Below the pieces are notes generated by a model. That model did not search any database, had not been told where the DNA came from, and saw nothing but the letters and a program-made list of their open reading frames with translations. This document shows positions 32,720 to 41,390 of a stretch of 64,000 bases of DNA, one piece after another. The position numbers and the translations under genes were made by a program. This stretch comes from Bacteroidetes bacterium UBA6221 (lineage in GTDB: Bacteria > Bacteroidota > Bacteroidia > Chitinophagales > Chitinophagaceae). The stretch is taken from positions 252,245 through 316,244 of the forward strand of contig DISB01000016.1 of assembly GCA_002421685.1 (NCBI GenBank). The letters run 5' to 3'. Each line of letters opens with the position of its first letter. Positions within the stretch are counted from its first letter, which is position 1.

Positions 32720-33664
32720 ATGGCTGAACAAAAGAGAGTGCTTGTAACCGGGGCCGCCGGTTTCCTGGGTTCGCACTTATGCGACCGCTTTATAAAAGAA
32801 GGATTCAGGGTGGTAGGCATGGACAACCTGCTTACCGGTAATATCCAGAATATAGAACACTTGTTCCCGCTGAAGGAATTTGAATTTTATCATCACGATA
32901 TAACGAAATACATCCACGTTCCCGGCAGGATAGACTATATCCTGCATTTTGCATCGCCAGCCAGCCCGATAGACTACCTGAAGATGCCGATACAGACGCT
33001 GAAGGTAGGCGCACTGGGAACGCACAATGTATTGGGTGTAGCCCTGGCCAAAAAGGCGCGTATACTGGTGGCATCTACATCAGAAGTATATGGCGACCCG
33101 CTGGTGCACCCGCAGGTAGAGGAATATTGGGGGAATGTGAACCCTATAGGCCCCCGTGGCGTGTATGACGAAGCAAAACGCTTCCTGGAAAGCATTACTA
33201 TGGCTTACCACAACTTCCATGGCGTGGAAACAAGGATGATACGCATCTTCAACACCTATGGACCGCGTATGAGGCTGGATGATGGCCGTGCGCTGCCAAC
33301 ATTTATGAGCCAGGCGCTGCGCGGCGAAGATGTAACCGTATTCGGCGATGGTTCTCAAACACGTTCGTTCTGTTATGTTGATGACCTGGTAGAAGGTATT
33401 TACCGACTGCTGATGTCTGACTATCACATGCCGGTGAACATTGGTAACCCCGCGGAAATAACGCTGAAGGACTTTGCTGAAGAGGTGGTAGAACTGGTAG
33501 GCAACAAAAACGTGAAAATTGTTTACGAACCGCTGCCGAAAGACGACCCCAAACAACGCCGCCCGGACATAACCAAGGCCAAAGAAATCTTAGGCTGGGA
33601 ACCCAAAGTGGACCGCAGCGAAGGTTTGAAACGTACATTGGAGTATTTCAAGCAACATATTTAA
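32720..33664 (+). CDS. uxs: UDP-glucuronate decarboxylase (UDP-xylose synthase)
   Basis: A 314-residue extended SDR protein. GAAGFLGSHLCDRFI near residue 10 binds NAD; the Tyr149-x3-Lys153 pair in GVYDEAKR is catalytic. HFASPASPIDYLKMPIQTLKVGALGTHN, TSEVYGDPLVHPQ and GPRMRLDDGRALPTFMSQAL are characteristic of UXS rather than of epimerases. It converts UDP-glucuronate to UDP-xylose. Co-transcribed with ugd. Confidence 0.93.
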   Translation: MAEQKRVLVTGAAGFLGSHLCDRFIKEGFRVVGMDNLLTGNIQNIEHLFPLKEFEFYHHDITKYIHVPGRIDYILHFASPASPIDYLKMPIQTLKVGALGTHNVLGVALAKKARILVASTSEVYGDPLVHPQVEEYWGNVNPIGPRGVYDEAKRFLESITMAYHNFHGVETRMIRIFNTYGPRMRLDDGRALPTFMSQALRGEDVTVFGDGSQTRSFCYVDDLVEGIYRLLMSDYHMPVNIGNPAEITLKDFAEEVVELVGNKNVKIVYEPLPKDDPKQRRPDITKAKEILGWEPKVDRSEGLKRTLEYFKQHI

Positions 33665-33681
33665 GCTGAGTTATTTTTATA

Positions 33682-33715
33682 AAAAGAAGCCGCTTCGATT
33701 GAAGCGGCTTCTTTT
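33682..33715. terminator. Bidirectional terminator between uxs and the SBBP-like gene
   Basis: A 15-bp perfect stem AAAAGAAGCCGCTTC with its complement and loop GATT. A-rich and T-rich ends allow it to stop both converging genes; the stop codon of the minus-strand gene overlaps it. Confidence 0.85.
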
Positions 33716-35891
33716 ATTTAGCTATCTTATGTTGCTGTTGCGTTCCATCGGGCAATACGAGGTGCAGGATGTATACACCCGGCATGAGGTGAGTTGTATT
33801 AATGGTGTATTGTCCACCTTCGGTAGATCCTTTAAATACATTACTTCCCTTCACATCAGCCAGGCGCACCTGTGTGCCGGGCTGAGCATGCTCAATTATC
33901 AGCCTGTCTTTTACCGGGTTAGGGTACACCCTTAAAATGCCGACAGGGGTATTCACTACAGAAACAGGTATAAAATGCTGTGGGTCTGATACCGAAGTGC
34001 AACCGGCAACGTTAGTAAGGGATACCGTATAATCGCCGGTTGACAGAGGTTGATAAACCTGGGCGGTGGCGCCGGGTACAATGGCTCCATCTTTATACCA
34101 CTGTAGCGTACCAACAGAGGTTGTAGACAACTGCGTTGCAGATGCATTGATAACAGGCTTTGCCGGTAGAGGATCTATAGTGAATCCGGCACCCGCCCAT
34201 GAATAAAACGCAGGTGCAGTACTTACAATGCGTACTTTATAATCATGGCCGGCTACAACCTGCACGGGCAAAACAAACCGGGCACTGTCAATGGGGGCAG
34301 CGCCGGTACGCGTTCCCAGCACCACCGGGTTTTTAAAACTCCCGTATTTATCAGAAATCTCAAACCGGAACACATTACTGCCGCCAAAGGCCGTATCTAT
34401 ATCAGAAAAATAGACAGTGATGCTATCCCCTTCGCAATAACTTGTTTTATCATTGCCATTCATAGTAATGAGTTCAGGCACTTTGAGTTGGGCGATATAA
34501 AAATCGGAATAAAACTTTGGGATAGCAGCGTACATGCTGTCTCCAATTGTGGCGTACTGGCTGAAATACCCTGCAACATAAACGTTACCTTGCTTGTCAC
34601 AGGCCACATCTGCAGGGTCGGCTAAAGTTATATGCCTCGTCCATACAGTGTCGCCGTTCTGGTCGAACTTTAGTACCACCTGACCGTAGTGCAGGGGCGA
34701 CGATACAATCGTGTCATCGCCGTATGTCCAGGGATAGCCAATTTCGCCGCTTAGATAGCAATTACCATTTGCATCTGCATCAAGGCCTAACCTGCTTTGC
34801 ATCCTGGACGGAGTATTGTACCCGCGCACCCATTGCGATTGGCCTGTCGAATCGTACTTTGCCAGGTAGTATGCATAAAAATCGTTGCTTCGTAGTGTAT
34901 CCCCATTATTGAAAATCAGCGAATCGCCACGGTAGCGGCCTGTGAGATAGATATGATCGTCATTGTCAATAGCCATGTCCATCACGTCGCTATAACCGGG
35001 CCAGGCTGCCTGGCTCCAAACAAAATTTCCAGAAGGGGAAAACTTCGCAAAATACATATTGCTACCACCCGGTATCTGGTAATTAATGCCGTCGAAACTC
35101 ACGCTTGCATTTACCCTTCCGCCAACATAAATGTTGTTGCTTCTGTCTACAGCCAACCGGGTCCTGTTACGAAAAGAGCTTGGCTGACCCTTCCCTTCCA
35201 CGCTACCTACCAGGCTGTGTTTCACCCAGATGTACTGACCCATCGAGTCCAGTTTTGCGAGGATAAAATTGTTATCACGATAGAGTGAGGTTACCGTAAA
35301 CGGGCCATACGTCCTGGAATAATCATAAAAGTAACCGCTTACTATAATGTTACCTTGCTTGTCAACCGCAATATCCCCCAGGTAGTCCTCAAGGAATCCT
35401 CCCATCTTTCTCAGCCAGATAATATCTCCATTCCTGTCCAGCTTGGCTATAAAGGATTCCCAATCGTAAACGGAAGAACCTCCTGTCATGTGCAGACCGT
35501 CTATGCTCAATGAATCTGTAAAGTCCCCAACTATATAAACATTCTCATCCGCGTCTATTGCCATGGCATTGACCTTAACGTCGGCGTAAGCTGCATGGCC
35601 ATATATAGGCTGAGAAAAAACTACTTTGCCATTTCGGTCGTGCTTCACCAGGATAAAATCCCATCCGTCATAGGATTTGGGCCTGTCGTATTTAACATTC
35701 CCTATCCACAGGCTGTCATAAGTCTGGAAAAAAGTATAAACATTCCCATTCTCGTCTGTTTCAATAAACTCTGCCGTTTCATGGCCGACACCACCATGCT
35801 GGCGTACCCAACCCCAACCGGGATTTTGTTGGGCCAGTACACTTATCTGCAGGAATAAAAGGGCTGCAACACATGTAAACCATCTCTTCAT
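33714..35891 (-). CDS. Secreted SBBP-type repeat protein with type IX sorting domain
   Basis: A 725-residue protein with a signal peptide (LLFLQISVLAQ). At least eight repeats of the form D..GN.Y..G.F follow, such as DENGNVYTFFQ, DKQGNIIVSGYF and DNDDHIYLTGRYRGD, which suggests a beta-propeller as in SBBP/PQQ-like repeats. Then a beta-sandwich region and an Ig-like PVI domain (LQWYKDGAIVPGATAQVYQ). The end has a T9SS type A sorting domain (LRVYPNPVKDRLIIE...MPGVYILHL). It is exported to the surface or medium; function unknown. A TAACTTTG element on the minus strand at 35914-35921 is a likely -7 box. Confidence 0.88.
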   Translation of the reverse strand: MKRWFTCVAALLFLQISVLAQQNPGWGWVRQHGGVGHETAEFIETDENGNVYTFFQTYDSLWIGNVKYDRPKSYDGWDFILVKHDRNGKVVFSQPIYGHAAYADVKVNAMAIDADENVYIVGDFTDSLSIDGLHMTGGSSVYDWESFIAKLDRNGDIIWLRKMGGFLEDYLGDIAVDKQGNIIVSGYFYDYSRTYGPFTVTSLYRDNNFILAKLDSMGQYIWVKHSLVGSVEGKGQPSSFRNRTRLAVDRSNNIYVGGRVNASVSFDGINYQIPGGSNMYFAKFSPSGNFVWSQAAWPGYSDVMDMAIDNDDHIYLTGRYRGDSLIFNNGDTLRSNDFYAYYLAKYDSTGQSQWVRGYNTPSRMQSRLGLDADANGNCYLSGEIGYPWTYGDDTIVSSPLHYGQVVLKFDQNGDTVWTRHITLADPADVACDKQGNVYVAGYFSQYATIGDSMYAAIPKFYSDFYIAQLKVPELITMNGNDKTSYCEGDSITVYFSDIDTAFGGSNVFRFEISDKYGSFKNPVVLGTRTGAAPIDSARFVLPVQVVAGHDYKVRIVSTAPAFYSWAGAGFTIDPLPAKPVINASATQLSTTSVGTLQWYKDGAIVPGATAQVYQPLSTGDYTVSLTNVAGCTSVSDPQHFIPVSVVNTPVGILRVYPNPVKDRLIIEHAQPGTQVRLADVKGSNVFKGSTEGGQYTINTTHLMPGVYILHLVLPDGTQQQHKIAK

Positions 35892-36230
35892 ATCGTTTTT
35901 CGTTTGGACGGCGCAAAGTTACTGCATATATTAAATCAATCCCGCATTTAACTTAAATTTTGCGTAGTGTAACGCCTCGTGCTGGCGCAAGCATGACGTG
36001 AAGCAAGGTGCATTGCGTGCATGTGCAACATTGAATAACATTATTTTAGCCTAAAGTGGGTTGACTATCCTTAATTCCTCAGTCATCGTTATAAATTTCA
36101 CGATTAGTACGGGGATATGGGGGATGAGCTTCATATCTTTATTAAACAATGACACAAACGAGTTTGTGCGAGTAAGCCAGCCCTACACACTTGTGCGAGC
36201 GAGGAGAAAATTCAATATTTAATAATAACC
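35892..36230. other. Intergenic region of 339 bp
   Basis: Contains the -7 element of the upstream gene at 35914-35921 (minus). A 21-bp segment at 36007-36027 recurs imperfectly at 37033-37053 on the other side of the HNH gene. Nothing else is definable. Confidence 0.6.
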
Positions 36231-36983
36231 ATGAGAAAATGTATTTGGTGTAATAGTAATGAACTAAATGTGTCCTTTAAGAAAAAAGCACATACAGTCC
36301 CGCAATCTTTAGGAGGGAAAAATATCTGCTTAAACGTATGTGATGATTGCAACGCTTATTTTGGAAACAGGTCGAATGGGAAACCAGCAGTTGAAGTAAT
36401 ATTAAAAGAATTTTTGCACCTTTCACAATACATACTACTCTCAACAATAAACCAACCAATTAGACATAAATCTGAATATTTCGATATTAACAAGAAAACA
36501 AATCAAGTTGGTATAAAGATGAAATACAGATTAATACAAAATTTTCAAGAAACAATAATACGACAGTTTAAGCGAGGATTATATAAGGTATTTTTAGAAG
36601 AAAGAGATAGGCAAAAACAAGATGCATATAATGAGAGGTTTAATTTCATACGGGAATTTGCCAGATACGATTTACTCGACTATCCTGTCTTCTATGTGAA
36701 ACCATTTCAAGGTGCAGTATTTTTTCAGACTGACGATGCTAAACATCCGACAATTAGATTTACAGAATATTCTGATGAGATGGACATCGACTTTAGAATG
36801 TTTGAGTATACAATATTAGGTCACAGGATTGTTATACCAACAAGCCCATTATATTATATAAATTTTAAAAAGTTCGTAACCTACATAAAGAAACAAAATG
36901 TCAAACTTATGGGTGAGGACATCGTTGAGATTAAATCTATAAATGATATTGACTTCCTTTTTGAACATGTAAAGAACAACTAA
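36231..36983 (+). CDS. HNH-type putative endonuclease, AT-rich orphan gene
   Basis: A 250-residue protein. The N-terminus has CIWC (Cys4, Cys7), His21 in KKAHTVPQSLGGK, and Cys37-x2-Cys40-Asn41 in VCDDCNAYFGN. This is the layout of HNH_5-type domains (C-x2-C, H-x2-P, C-x2-C-N) that bind a metal and cut DNA. The C-terminal 200 residues are unrecognised, rich in aromatic and basic residues. It is isolated and clearly more AT-rich than its neighbours, suggesting recent acquisition, possibly as a defence or mobile gene. Catalytic activity is not proven. Confidence 0.72.
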   Translation: MRKCIWCNSNELNVSFKKKAHTVPQSLGGKNICLNVCDDCNAYFGNRSNGKPAVEVILKEFLHLSQYILLSTINQPIRHKSEYFDINKKTNQVGIKMKYRLIQNFQETIIRQFKRGLYKVFLEERDRQKQDAYNERFNFIREFARYDLLDYPVFYVKPFQGAVFFQTDDAKHPTIRFTEYSDEMDIDFRMFEYTILGHRIVIPTSPLYYINFKKFVTYIKKQNVKLMGEDIVEIKSINDIDFLFEHVKNN

Positions 36984-37111
36984 TAAAGAAGGCCCCTTGC
37001 AGCCACCATAACACAAGTATGCCGTAAACCAGGGTGCGTTGTGTGCTTCTGCAGTTGATTAATGTATTGCACAGTCCGAATAAGCGGTTTATGTTCTTTA
37101 CAACAACCATG

Positions 37112-37321
37112 TTACTGTAAAACAGCACACCGAAACCCCTTATCGGCTAATAAGGCTATAACCTGCGTGGGCTCTACCAGTTTGTGGTCAATACGCAGAA
37201 TTTTATCACAATCTTCCAGGTCGAAGTTGATAGTGCTGCCGGGCAATATATGGTGCAGCAGGCCGATGAGTTCATCAGCCTGCTGCGGATTGGAGACATT
37301 AGTTTTAAAAACCTCTATCAT
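37112..37321 (-). CDS. Small HMA-like ferredoxin-fold protein
   Basis: 69 residues from ATG 37321 (MIEVFKTNVSNPQQADEL); a start seven codons earlier is less likely. The pattern MIEVFKTNV...ADELIGLLHHI...STINFDLEDCDKILRI fits the beta-alpha-beta fold of heavy-metal-associated-like proteins, without a CxxC metal site. It precedes no obvious partner. Common in Bacteroidota as a hypothetical protein; function unknown. Confidence 0.65.
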   Translation of the reverse strand: MIEVFKTNVSNPQQADELIGLLHHILPGSTINFDLEDCDKILRIDHKLVEPTQVIALLADKGFRCAVLQ

Positions 37322-37338
37322 ATTGCCATGTGTTTGAA

Positions 37339-37710
37339 TCATGGTTTTGCCTTCAGAATTTTATGGTGGTAGATGTACGAGCCAAATAAAAAACCTACGG
37401 GCAATATCATAAATGACATAGCAGGGTCTAAACCGTAAGTGCCCGCTGCGGAAACGATCGCTCCCAGCAGGTCGAAAAACAAGCCAGCATATGCCCATTC
37501 CTTCAGCCTTGGGAAACCCGGAACTACTATTGCAATACATCCCAGCGTTTTAGCAATGCCCAGGAAGCGGGTGACCGTATCGTTATACCCGAGTCCGGTC
37601 ATAAACTTGTGCGCCTCTTCGGTAACCAGTATATCCGGAATGGCAGAGAACAGCATGAAAGCGACAAACGGCGCTGTAAAGACCCAATAAATGATTTTCA
37701 GCTTTTTCAT
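37339..37710 (-). CDS. DoxX-like membrane protein
   Basis: A 123-residue protein with four membrane segments. FTAPFVAFMLFSAIPDI, then FMTGLGYNDTVTRFLGIAKTLGCIAIVVPGFPRLKEWAYAGLFFDLLGAIVS. This is the DoxX-like family pattern, small quinone-pool-related membrane proteins of uncertain function. It follows the two VOC genes on the same strand at short distance and is probably in the same stress-related cluster. Confidence 0.82.
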   Translation of the reverse strand: MKKLKIIYWVFTAPFVAFMLFSAIPDILVTEEAHKFMTGLGYNDTVTRFLGIAKTLGCIAIVVPGFPRLKEWAYAGLFFDLLGAIVSAAGTYGLDPAMSFMILPVGFLFGSYIYHHKILKAKP

Positions 37711-37734
37711 ATTTATTGTTTGAAGTGTTTACGT

Positions 37735-38163
37735 TTATTGTCCGTAGTCGTAGCTAATCATCCACTGCACACCATACTTATCTACCACCATGCCAAAGTA
37801 TGCCCCCCAGAATGTTTTGTCCAACGGCATATTCACCTTGCCCCCTTCCAGCAATCCGTTGTAAAACTTTTCCGTCTGCGCTTCGCTGTCTGTACTGATA
37901 GATATATTGAAGCTGTTGCAACGGGTAGCTTCGCCAAATGCAGCGGGCATGTCGCAGCCCATCAGCATACAATTATCGCCTATGGGCAAAGATATGTGCA
38001 GAATTTTGTCTGATTCTGCTTCGCCAGCCGGCGAGGGTACTTCTGCAGGTATATCCTTATTGCGCATCACCATATTTACCTGGCTGCCAAATACCCTGCT
38101 ATAAAAATCGAATGCTTCTTCGCAGTTTCCATTGAATGCAATGTGTGCGTTTAATGTTGCCAT
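37735..38163 (-). CDS. VOC-family protein, PhnB-like
   Basis: A 142-residue protein of the vicinal oxygen chelate superfamily: AHIAFNGNCEEAFDFYSRVFG at the start and FWGAYFGMVVDKYGVQWMISYD at the end are the PhnB/glyoxalase-like landmarks. The DoxX gene follows 24 bp downstream. A substrate is not indicated. It probably binds a metal and small molecule; whether it is catalytic is unclear. Confidence 0.85.
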   Translation of the reverse strand: MATLNAHIAFNGNCEEAFDFYSRVFGSQVNMVMRNKDIPAEVPSPAGEAESDKILHISLPIGDNCMLMGCDMPAAFGEATRCNSFNISISTDSEAQTEKFYNGLLEGGKVNMPLDKTFWGAYFGMVVDKYGVQWMISYDYGQ

Positions 38164-38216
38164 AGTTTTACTGTTAAAAGTGATTGTTTAATGTTCCTGT
38201 TAATTGTCATTATTCA

Positions 38217-38624
38217 TTAAGCTTCGCCCGGACCGTTGGGGTCCATCCATATGGTTTCCCACATATGCCCGTCAATATCCGTAAAAGCGCGACCGTACAT
38301 CCAGCCATGGTCTTGTACAGGCATAGGACAGGTACCGCCTGCCTTAATGGCTTTGTTAATCAACTCATCCACCTGCTCCCTGCTATCAGATGACAGTGCT
38401 ATAATAACTTCCGTTCCTTTTTGCGCATCCGCAACAGGTTTGTTGGTAAAGGTTTTGAAGAATGGCTCGGTAATCAGCATGGCGAAAATATTTTCATCTA
38501 TCACCATGCAGGCAGCTTTCTCGTCTGTAAACTGTTCGTTGAACGTATAACCCAGGCTGGTAAAAAAGTCCATTGTTTTAGCGAGGTTTTTCACCGGCAG
38601 GTTTACGAATATTTGCTTTGCCAT
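38217..38624 (-). CDS. VOC-family glyoxalase-like protein
   Basis: A 135-residue protein: KQIFVNLPVKNLAKTMDFFTSLGYTFNEQF at the start and GWMYGRAFTDIDGHMWETIWMD at the end, a single-repeat VOC/lactoylglutathione lyase-like fold. It lies 54 bp upstream of the PhnB-like gene on the same strand and is probably co-transcribed with it. A TACGTTTG element at 38664-38671 on the minus strand is a possible -7 box. Substrate unknown. Confidence 0.85.
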   Translation of the reverse strand: MAKQIFVNLPVKNLAKTMDFFTSLGYTFNEQFTDEKAACMVIDENIFAMLITEPFFKTFTNKPVADAQKGTEVIIALSSDSREQVDELINKAIKAGGTCPMPVQDHGWMYGRAFTDIDGHMWETIWMDPNGPGEA

Positions 38625-38737
38625 AATTTTTTAGTTTTATCTGTTATCAAAAATTGTTCAATGCAAACGTACAATGACGGCGGATACTATGTGATGTGTG
38701 ATTACGGCAAATAAAGGTCTGTTTGCGACAAAACATT

Positions 38738-39142
38738 TTAATCGTTCAGTCTTACCATGCATTTCACCTCATCGTCATTAATGTATTCCTCAACACATGC
38801 CCCATTCTTGTCTATACGGGCGTCTGCTAGCAGCAGTTGGAAAGTATCACCTATCTGCCGCACATTTTCTTTCCAGTTTACCACCCGTCCTATGTACCTG
38901 CCCTTCCTGATAATAAATTCTTCACACCCGTACTGGTCGCCATCCTCGCCTTGCAATGCTATTACGCCTGCTTTGTAGATGATGCCATTCGGGCTGCCGT
39001 GAGAAATACCATAAGTAGCTCTTGTACCTGCACCCGGTACAATACTGTGTATCCTGCTAAAGGCAGCTTGTATGCCCGCCGGGAATGATGCAGCCGTTAC
39101 GCATAACAGTTTAATATCCTTTTCTATTACATACTCTCGCAT
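38738..39142 (-). CDS. GyrI/AraC-effector-like small-molecule-binding protein
   Basis: A 134-residue protein from ATG 39142 (MREYVIEKDIKLLCVTAASFPAG), supported by the promoter just upstream. The beta pattern VIEKDIKLLCVTAASFP, FSRIHSIVPG, ATYGISHGSPNGIIYKAGV and CEEFIIRKGRYIGRVVNW fits the GyrI-like (SOUL/effector-binding) fold. It probably binds a hydrophobic ligand. It is divergent from the GlxA/AraC-type regulator and next to the VOC genes, so it may be part of that regulon. Confidence 0.7.
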   Translation of the reverse strand: MREYVIEKDIKLLCVTAASFPAGIQAAFSRIHSIVPGAGTRATYGISHGSPNGIIYKAGVIALQGEDGDQYGCEEFIIRKGRYIGRVVNWKENVRQIGDTFQLLLADARIDKNGACVEEYINDDEVKCMVRLND

Positions 39143-39159
39143 ATAGATTATCGTTTTGA

Positions 39160-39188
39160 ACAAAATTATCTACGTATTGCGTAACCAA
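39160..39188 (-). promoter_or_regulatory. Promoter of the GyrI-like gene
   Basis: On the minus strand TTG (39188-39186) and TAATTTTG (39167-39160) are separated by 18 bp, fitting TTG-N17-23-TAnnTTTG. The ATG at 39142 is 17 bp further on. A divergent TATATTTG element at 39240-39247 may serve the regulator gene. Confidence 0.6.
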
Positions 39189-39269
39189 TGAGGTGCAATT
39201 ACGGCAATGCAAGGGGCTTTTTACGACAAGGCATTTGCTTATATTTGCTTTACAAACACTAATCGTTAT

Positions 39270-40250
39270 ATGAAACACGTATCCATAATCATCCCGAGAA
39301 AAGCTATACTTGCCAGCCTGGAAGGCACCCGGATGTTGTTTACCCAGGTGAATAATGTATTGGCCATGCGCGGCGCAGAGCCGGTATTTAACATCCAACT
39401 GGTGGGGCTGGAAAAAGAAACTCCGGCCAGCGGAGGCCGGTTTACCATAAATGCAGATGCTGTCATTAAGGACATAAAATCGACAGACCTGATCATTATC
39501 CCTGCTATAGATGGCGACTTCACCGAGGCCATTGAAATCAACAAAGATTTTATACCCTGGTTAGTGCAGCAATACGGCAAGGGCGCAGAAGTGGCCAGCC
39601 TATGCGTAGGTGCGTTCTTACTGGCAAGCACGGGACTGGTAAATGGACGGAGATGCGCTACACACTGGGCAGCAGAAAACGCCTTCAGCAAGATGTTCCC
39701 GGAAGTGAACCTGGTGACGGAGAAAATACTAACCGAAGAAAACGGCATTTACTCCAGCGGCGGGGCGTTCTCTTACCTCAACCTGATACTGCACCTGATA
39801 GAGAAATACACGGGGCGCGAAATGTCTATGCTGATGATGAAGACTTTTGCCATAGAGATAGAGCGCGATAACCAATCAAGGTTTGTGATGTTCAACGGGC
39901 AGAAAGACCATGATGACGATGAGGTAAGAGCTGCGCAGGAATTTATAGAAAAGAACTACACCGAAAAGCTAACCGTTGACCAACTGGCCAGCACTTTTGC
40001 ACTGGGCCGCCGAAGCCTGGAACGCAGGTTTAAGAAAGCAACCGCCAATACCGTAATAGAATATATACAACGCGTAAAAATAGAGGCTGCCAAAAAAGAC
40101 CTGGAAACAAGCCGTAAAACCATTAACGAAATCATGTACAAGGTAGGGTATAATGATACCAAGGCCTTCCGCACTACGTTTAAAAAAGTTACGGGCCTTT
40201 CTCCACTGGAATACAAGAACAGGTATAACCGGGTTATGGTAGCTGTGTAG
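39270..40250 (+). CDS. GlxA-family AraC-type transcriptional regulator (DJ-1/PfpI plus HTH)
   Basis: A 326-residue protein from ATG 39270. The N-terminal DJ-1/PfpI-like domain holds KHVSIIIPRKAILASLEG and ASLCVGAFLLASTGLVNGRRCATHW. The C-terminal AraC HTH holds RAAQEFIEKNYTEKLTVDQLASTFALGRRSLERRFKKA and a second helix pair ending KAFRTTFKKVTGLSPLEYKNRY. It should bind a ligand with the first domain and DNA with the second. It is transcribed away from the VOC/DoxX/GyrI-like genes and is the likely regulator of them. Confidence 0.93.
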   Translation: MKHVSIIIPRKAILASLEGTRMLFTQVNNVLAMRGAEPVFNIQLVGLEKETPASGGRFTINADAVIKDIKSTDLIIIPAIDGDFTEAIEINKDFIPWLVQQYGKGAEVASLCVGAFLLASTGLVNGRRCATHWAAENAFSKMFPEVNLVTEKILTEENGIYSSGGAFSYLNLILHLIEKYTGREMSMLMMKTFAIEIERDNQSRFVMFNGQKDHDDDEVRAAQEFIEKNYTEKLTVDQLASTFALGRRSLERRFKKATANTVIEYIQRVKIEAAKKDLETSRKTINEIMYKVGYNDTKAFRTTFKKVTGLSPLEYKNRYNRVMVAV

Positions 40251-40254
40251 GTAA

Positions 40255-41382
40255 CTACTCCGATTTGTTTTTCAGCATCATCAGCAATGTGTATGCATTG
40301 ACCGTTACCACAGGCTTGCCGGTGTCCATTCCTGTTGTTGGCGTTATGGCAATATACCCTTCGCCGGCAACCCCTGTTACCACTTCAGTCATTGTGTACG
40401 TATTATTGCTGCCGGCTACGAAAATGTACTCTTTGTTTCCATAACGCACCACCGCATCTGCGGGTACGGTCAATGCCTCTGCTTCGTTAAACAATATTTC
40501 GGCATTCATATACATGCCAGGTATCAGCGCCTTGTCATAACTATTAAAGTGGCAATGCACCTGCACGGTCCTGTCGGCGCCGATATCTTGGCCTATCAAT
40601 ACTATTTCAGCAGGGTATTTTTTACCGGGCTCGTTATTTGTATAGGCCTCCACCTTCTGGCCTATAAACAATTTACTTATATCCTTCTCAAAGACTGTCA
40701 ACAAGAGGTGTATATCGGTGGGGTTTACCAGTTCAAACATCACATCAGAAGGGGCCACATACTTACCTACGTTAATATTAACGGCAGACACAAAACCGCT
40801 AACAGGGGCGTAAACATTTACTGTACGTGAAATATTTGTTTCGTCTAATTGTGCAGGATTTATATTTATCAGCTTCAGTTTTTGCTCCAACGCGCCTATC
40901 AATATCCGGTTACTGTTATATTCCGCTTCCGCCTGCTGATAGACCTTGTCGCTGCTGGCTTTGCTTTTGTTCAATTCCTGCTGGCGCCTGTATTCATTCT
41001 CCAGGTAGGTTTGCCTTGATTTAGCCGTCAGGTAATCCTGCTGCAACTCTATGTATTGCTTGTCTTCCATTACAGCAATCACCTCTCCCTTTGCGACATG
41101 CGCCCCCGGCAGCAGTTTCGTCGTTTTCAGGTATCCCCCTAAAGGAAAACTTACCGACACCATATTTTGCGGAGGCACATCAATTTTGCCGTTTACCCGT
41201 AATGTGGCAGCTATATTGCGTTTGGTAATATTCCCGGTTTGAAGACCGGCATTTTTATATTGTTCCCCGGTAAGTGTCACCGTATTTTCTGTTCCCTCAT
41301 TGGCTTCTTTTACCGGCGCTTCTTTTTGCCCACTACCGCAACCGGCAGCAACCAGCAAAAGCAATATCCATATAAACCTCAT
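40255..41382 (-). CDS. RND efflux periplasmic adaptor (CusB/HlyD family)
   Basis: A 375-residue lipoprotein: the leader ends LLVAAGCGSG (Cys15). GYLKTTKLLPGAHVAKGEVIAVMEDKQYIELQQDYLTAK is the lipoyl domain, then a coiled-coil hairpin rich in Gln/Glu, and VYAPVSGFVSAVNINVGKYV. It bridges pump and outer-membrane channel. It follows the fused pump/channel gene (41391) by 8 bp on the same strand. Metal binding residues of CusB are not obvious. Family: heavy-metal efflux. Confidence 0.92.
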   Translation of the reverse strand: MRFIWILLLLVAAGCGSGQKEAPVKEANEGTENTVTLTGEQYKNAGLQTGNITKRNIAATLRVNGKIDVPPQNMVSVSFPLGGYLKTTKLLPGAHVAKGEVIAVMEDKQYIELQQDYLTAKSRQTYLENEYRRQQELNKSKASSDKVYQQAEAEYNSNRILIGALEQKLKLININPAQLDETNISRTVNVYAPVSGFVSAVNINVGKYVAPSDVMFELVNPTDIHLLLTVFEKDISKLFIGQKVEAYTNNEPGKKYPAEIVLIGQDIGADRTVQVHCHFNSYDKALIPGMYMNAEILFNEAEALTVPADAVVRYGNKEYIFVAGSNNTYTMTEVVTGVAGEGYIAITPTTGMDTGKPVVTVNAYTLLMMLKNKSE

Positions 41383-41390
41383 AGTCAGTT

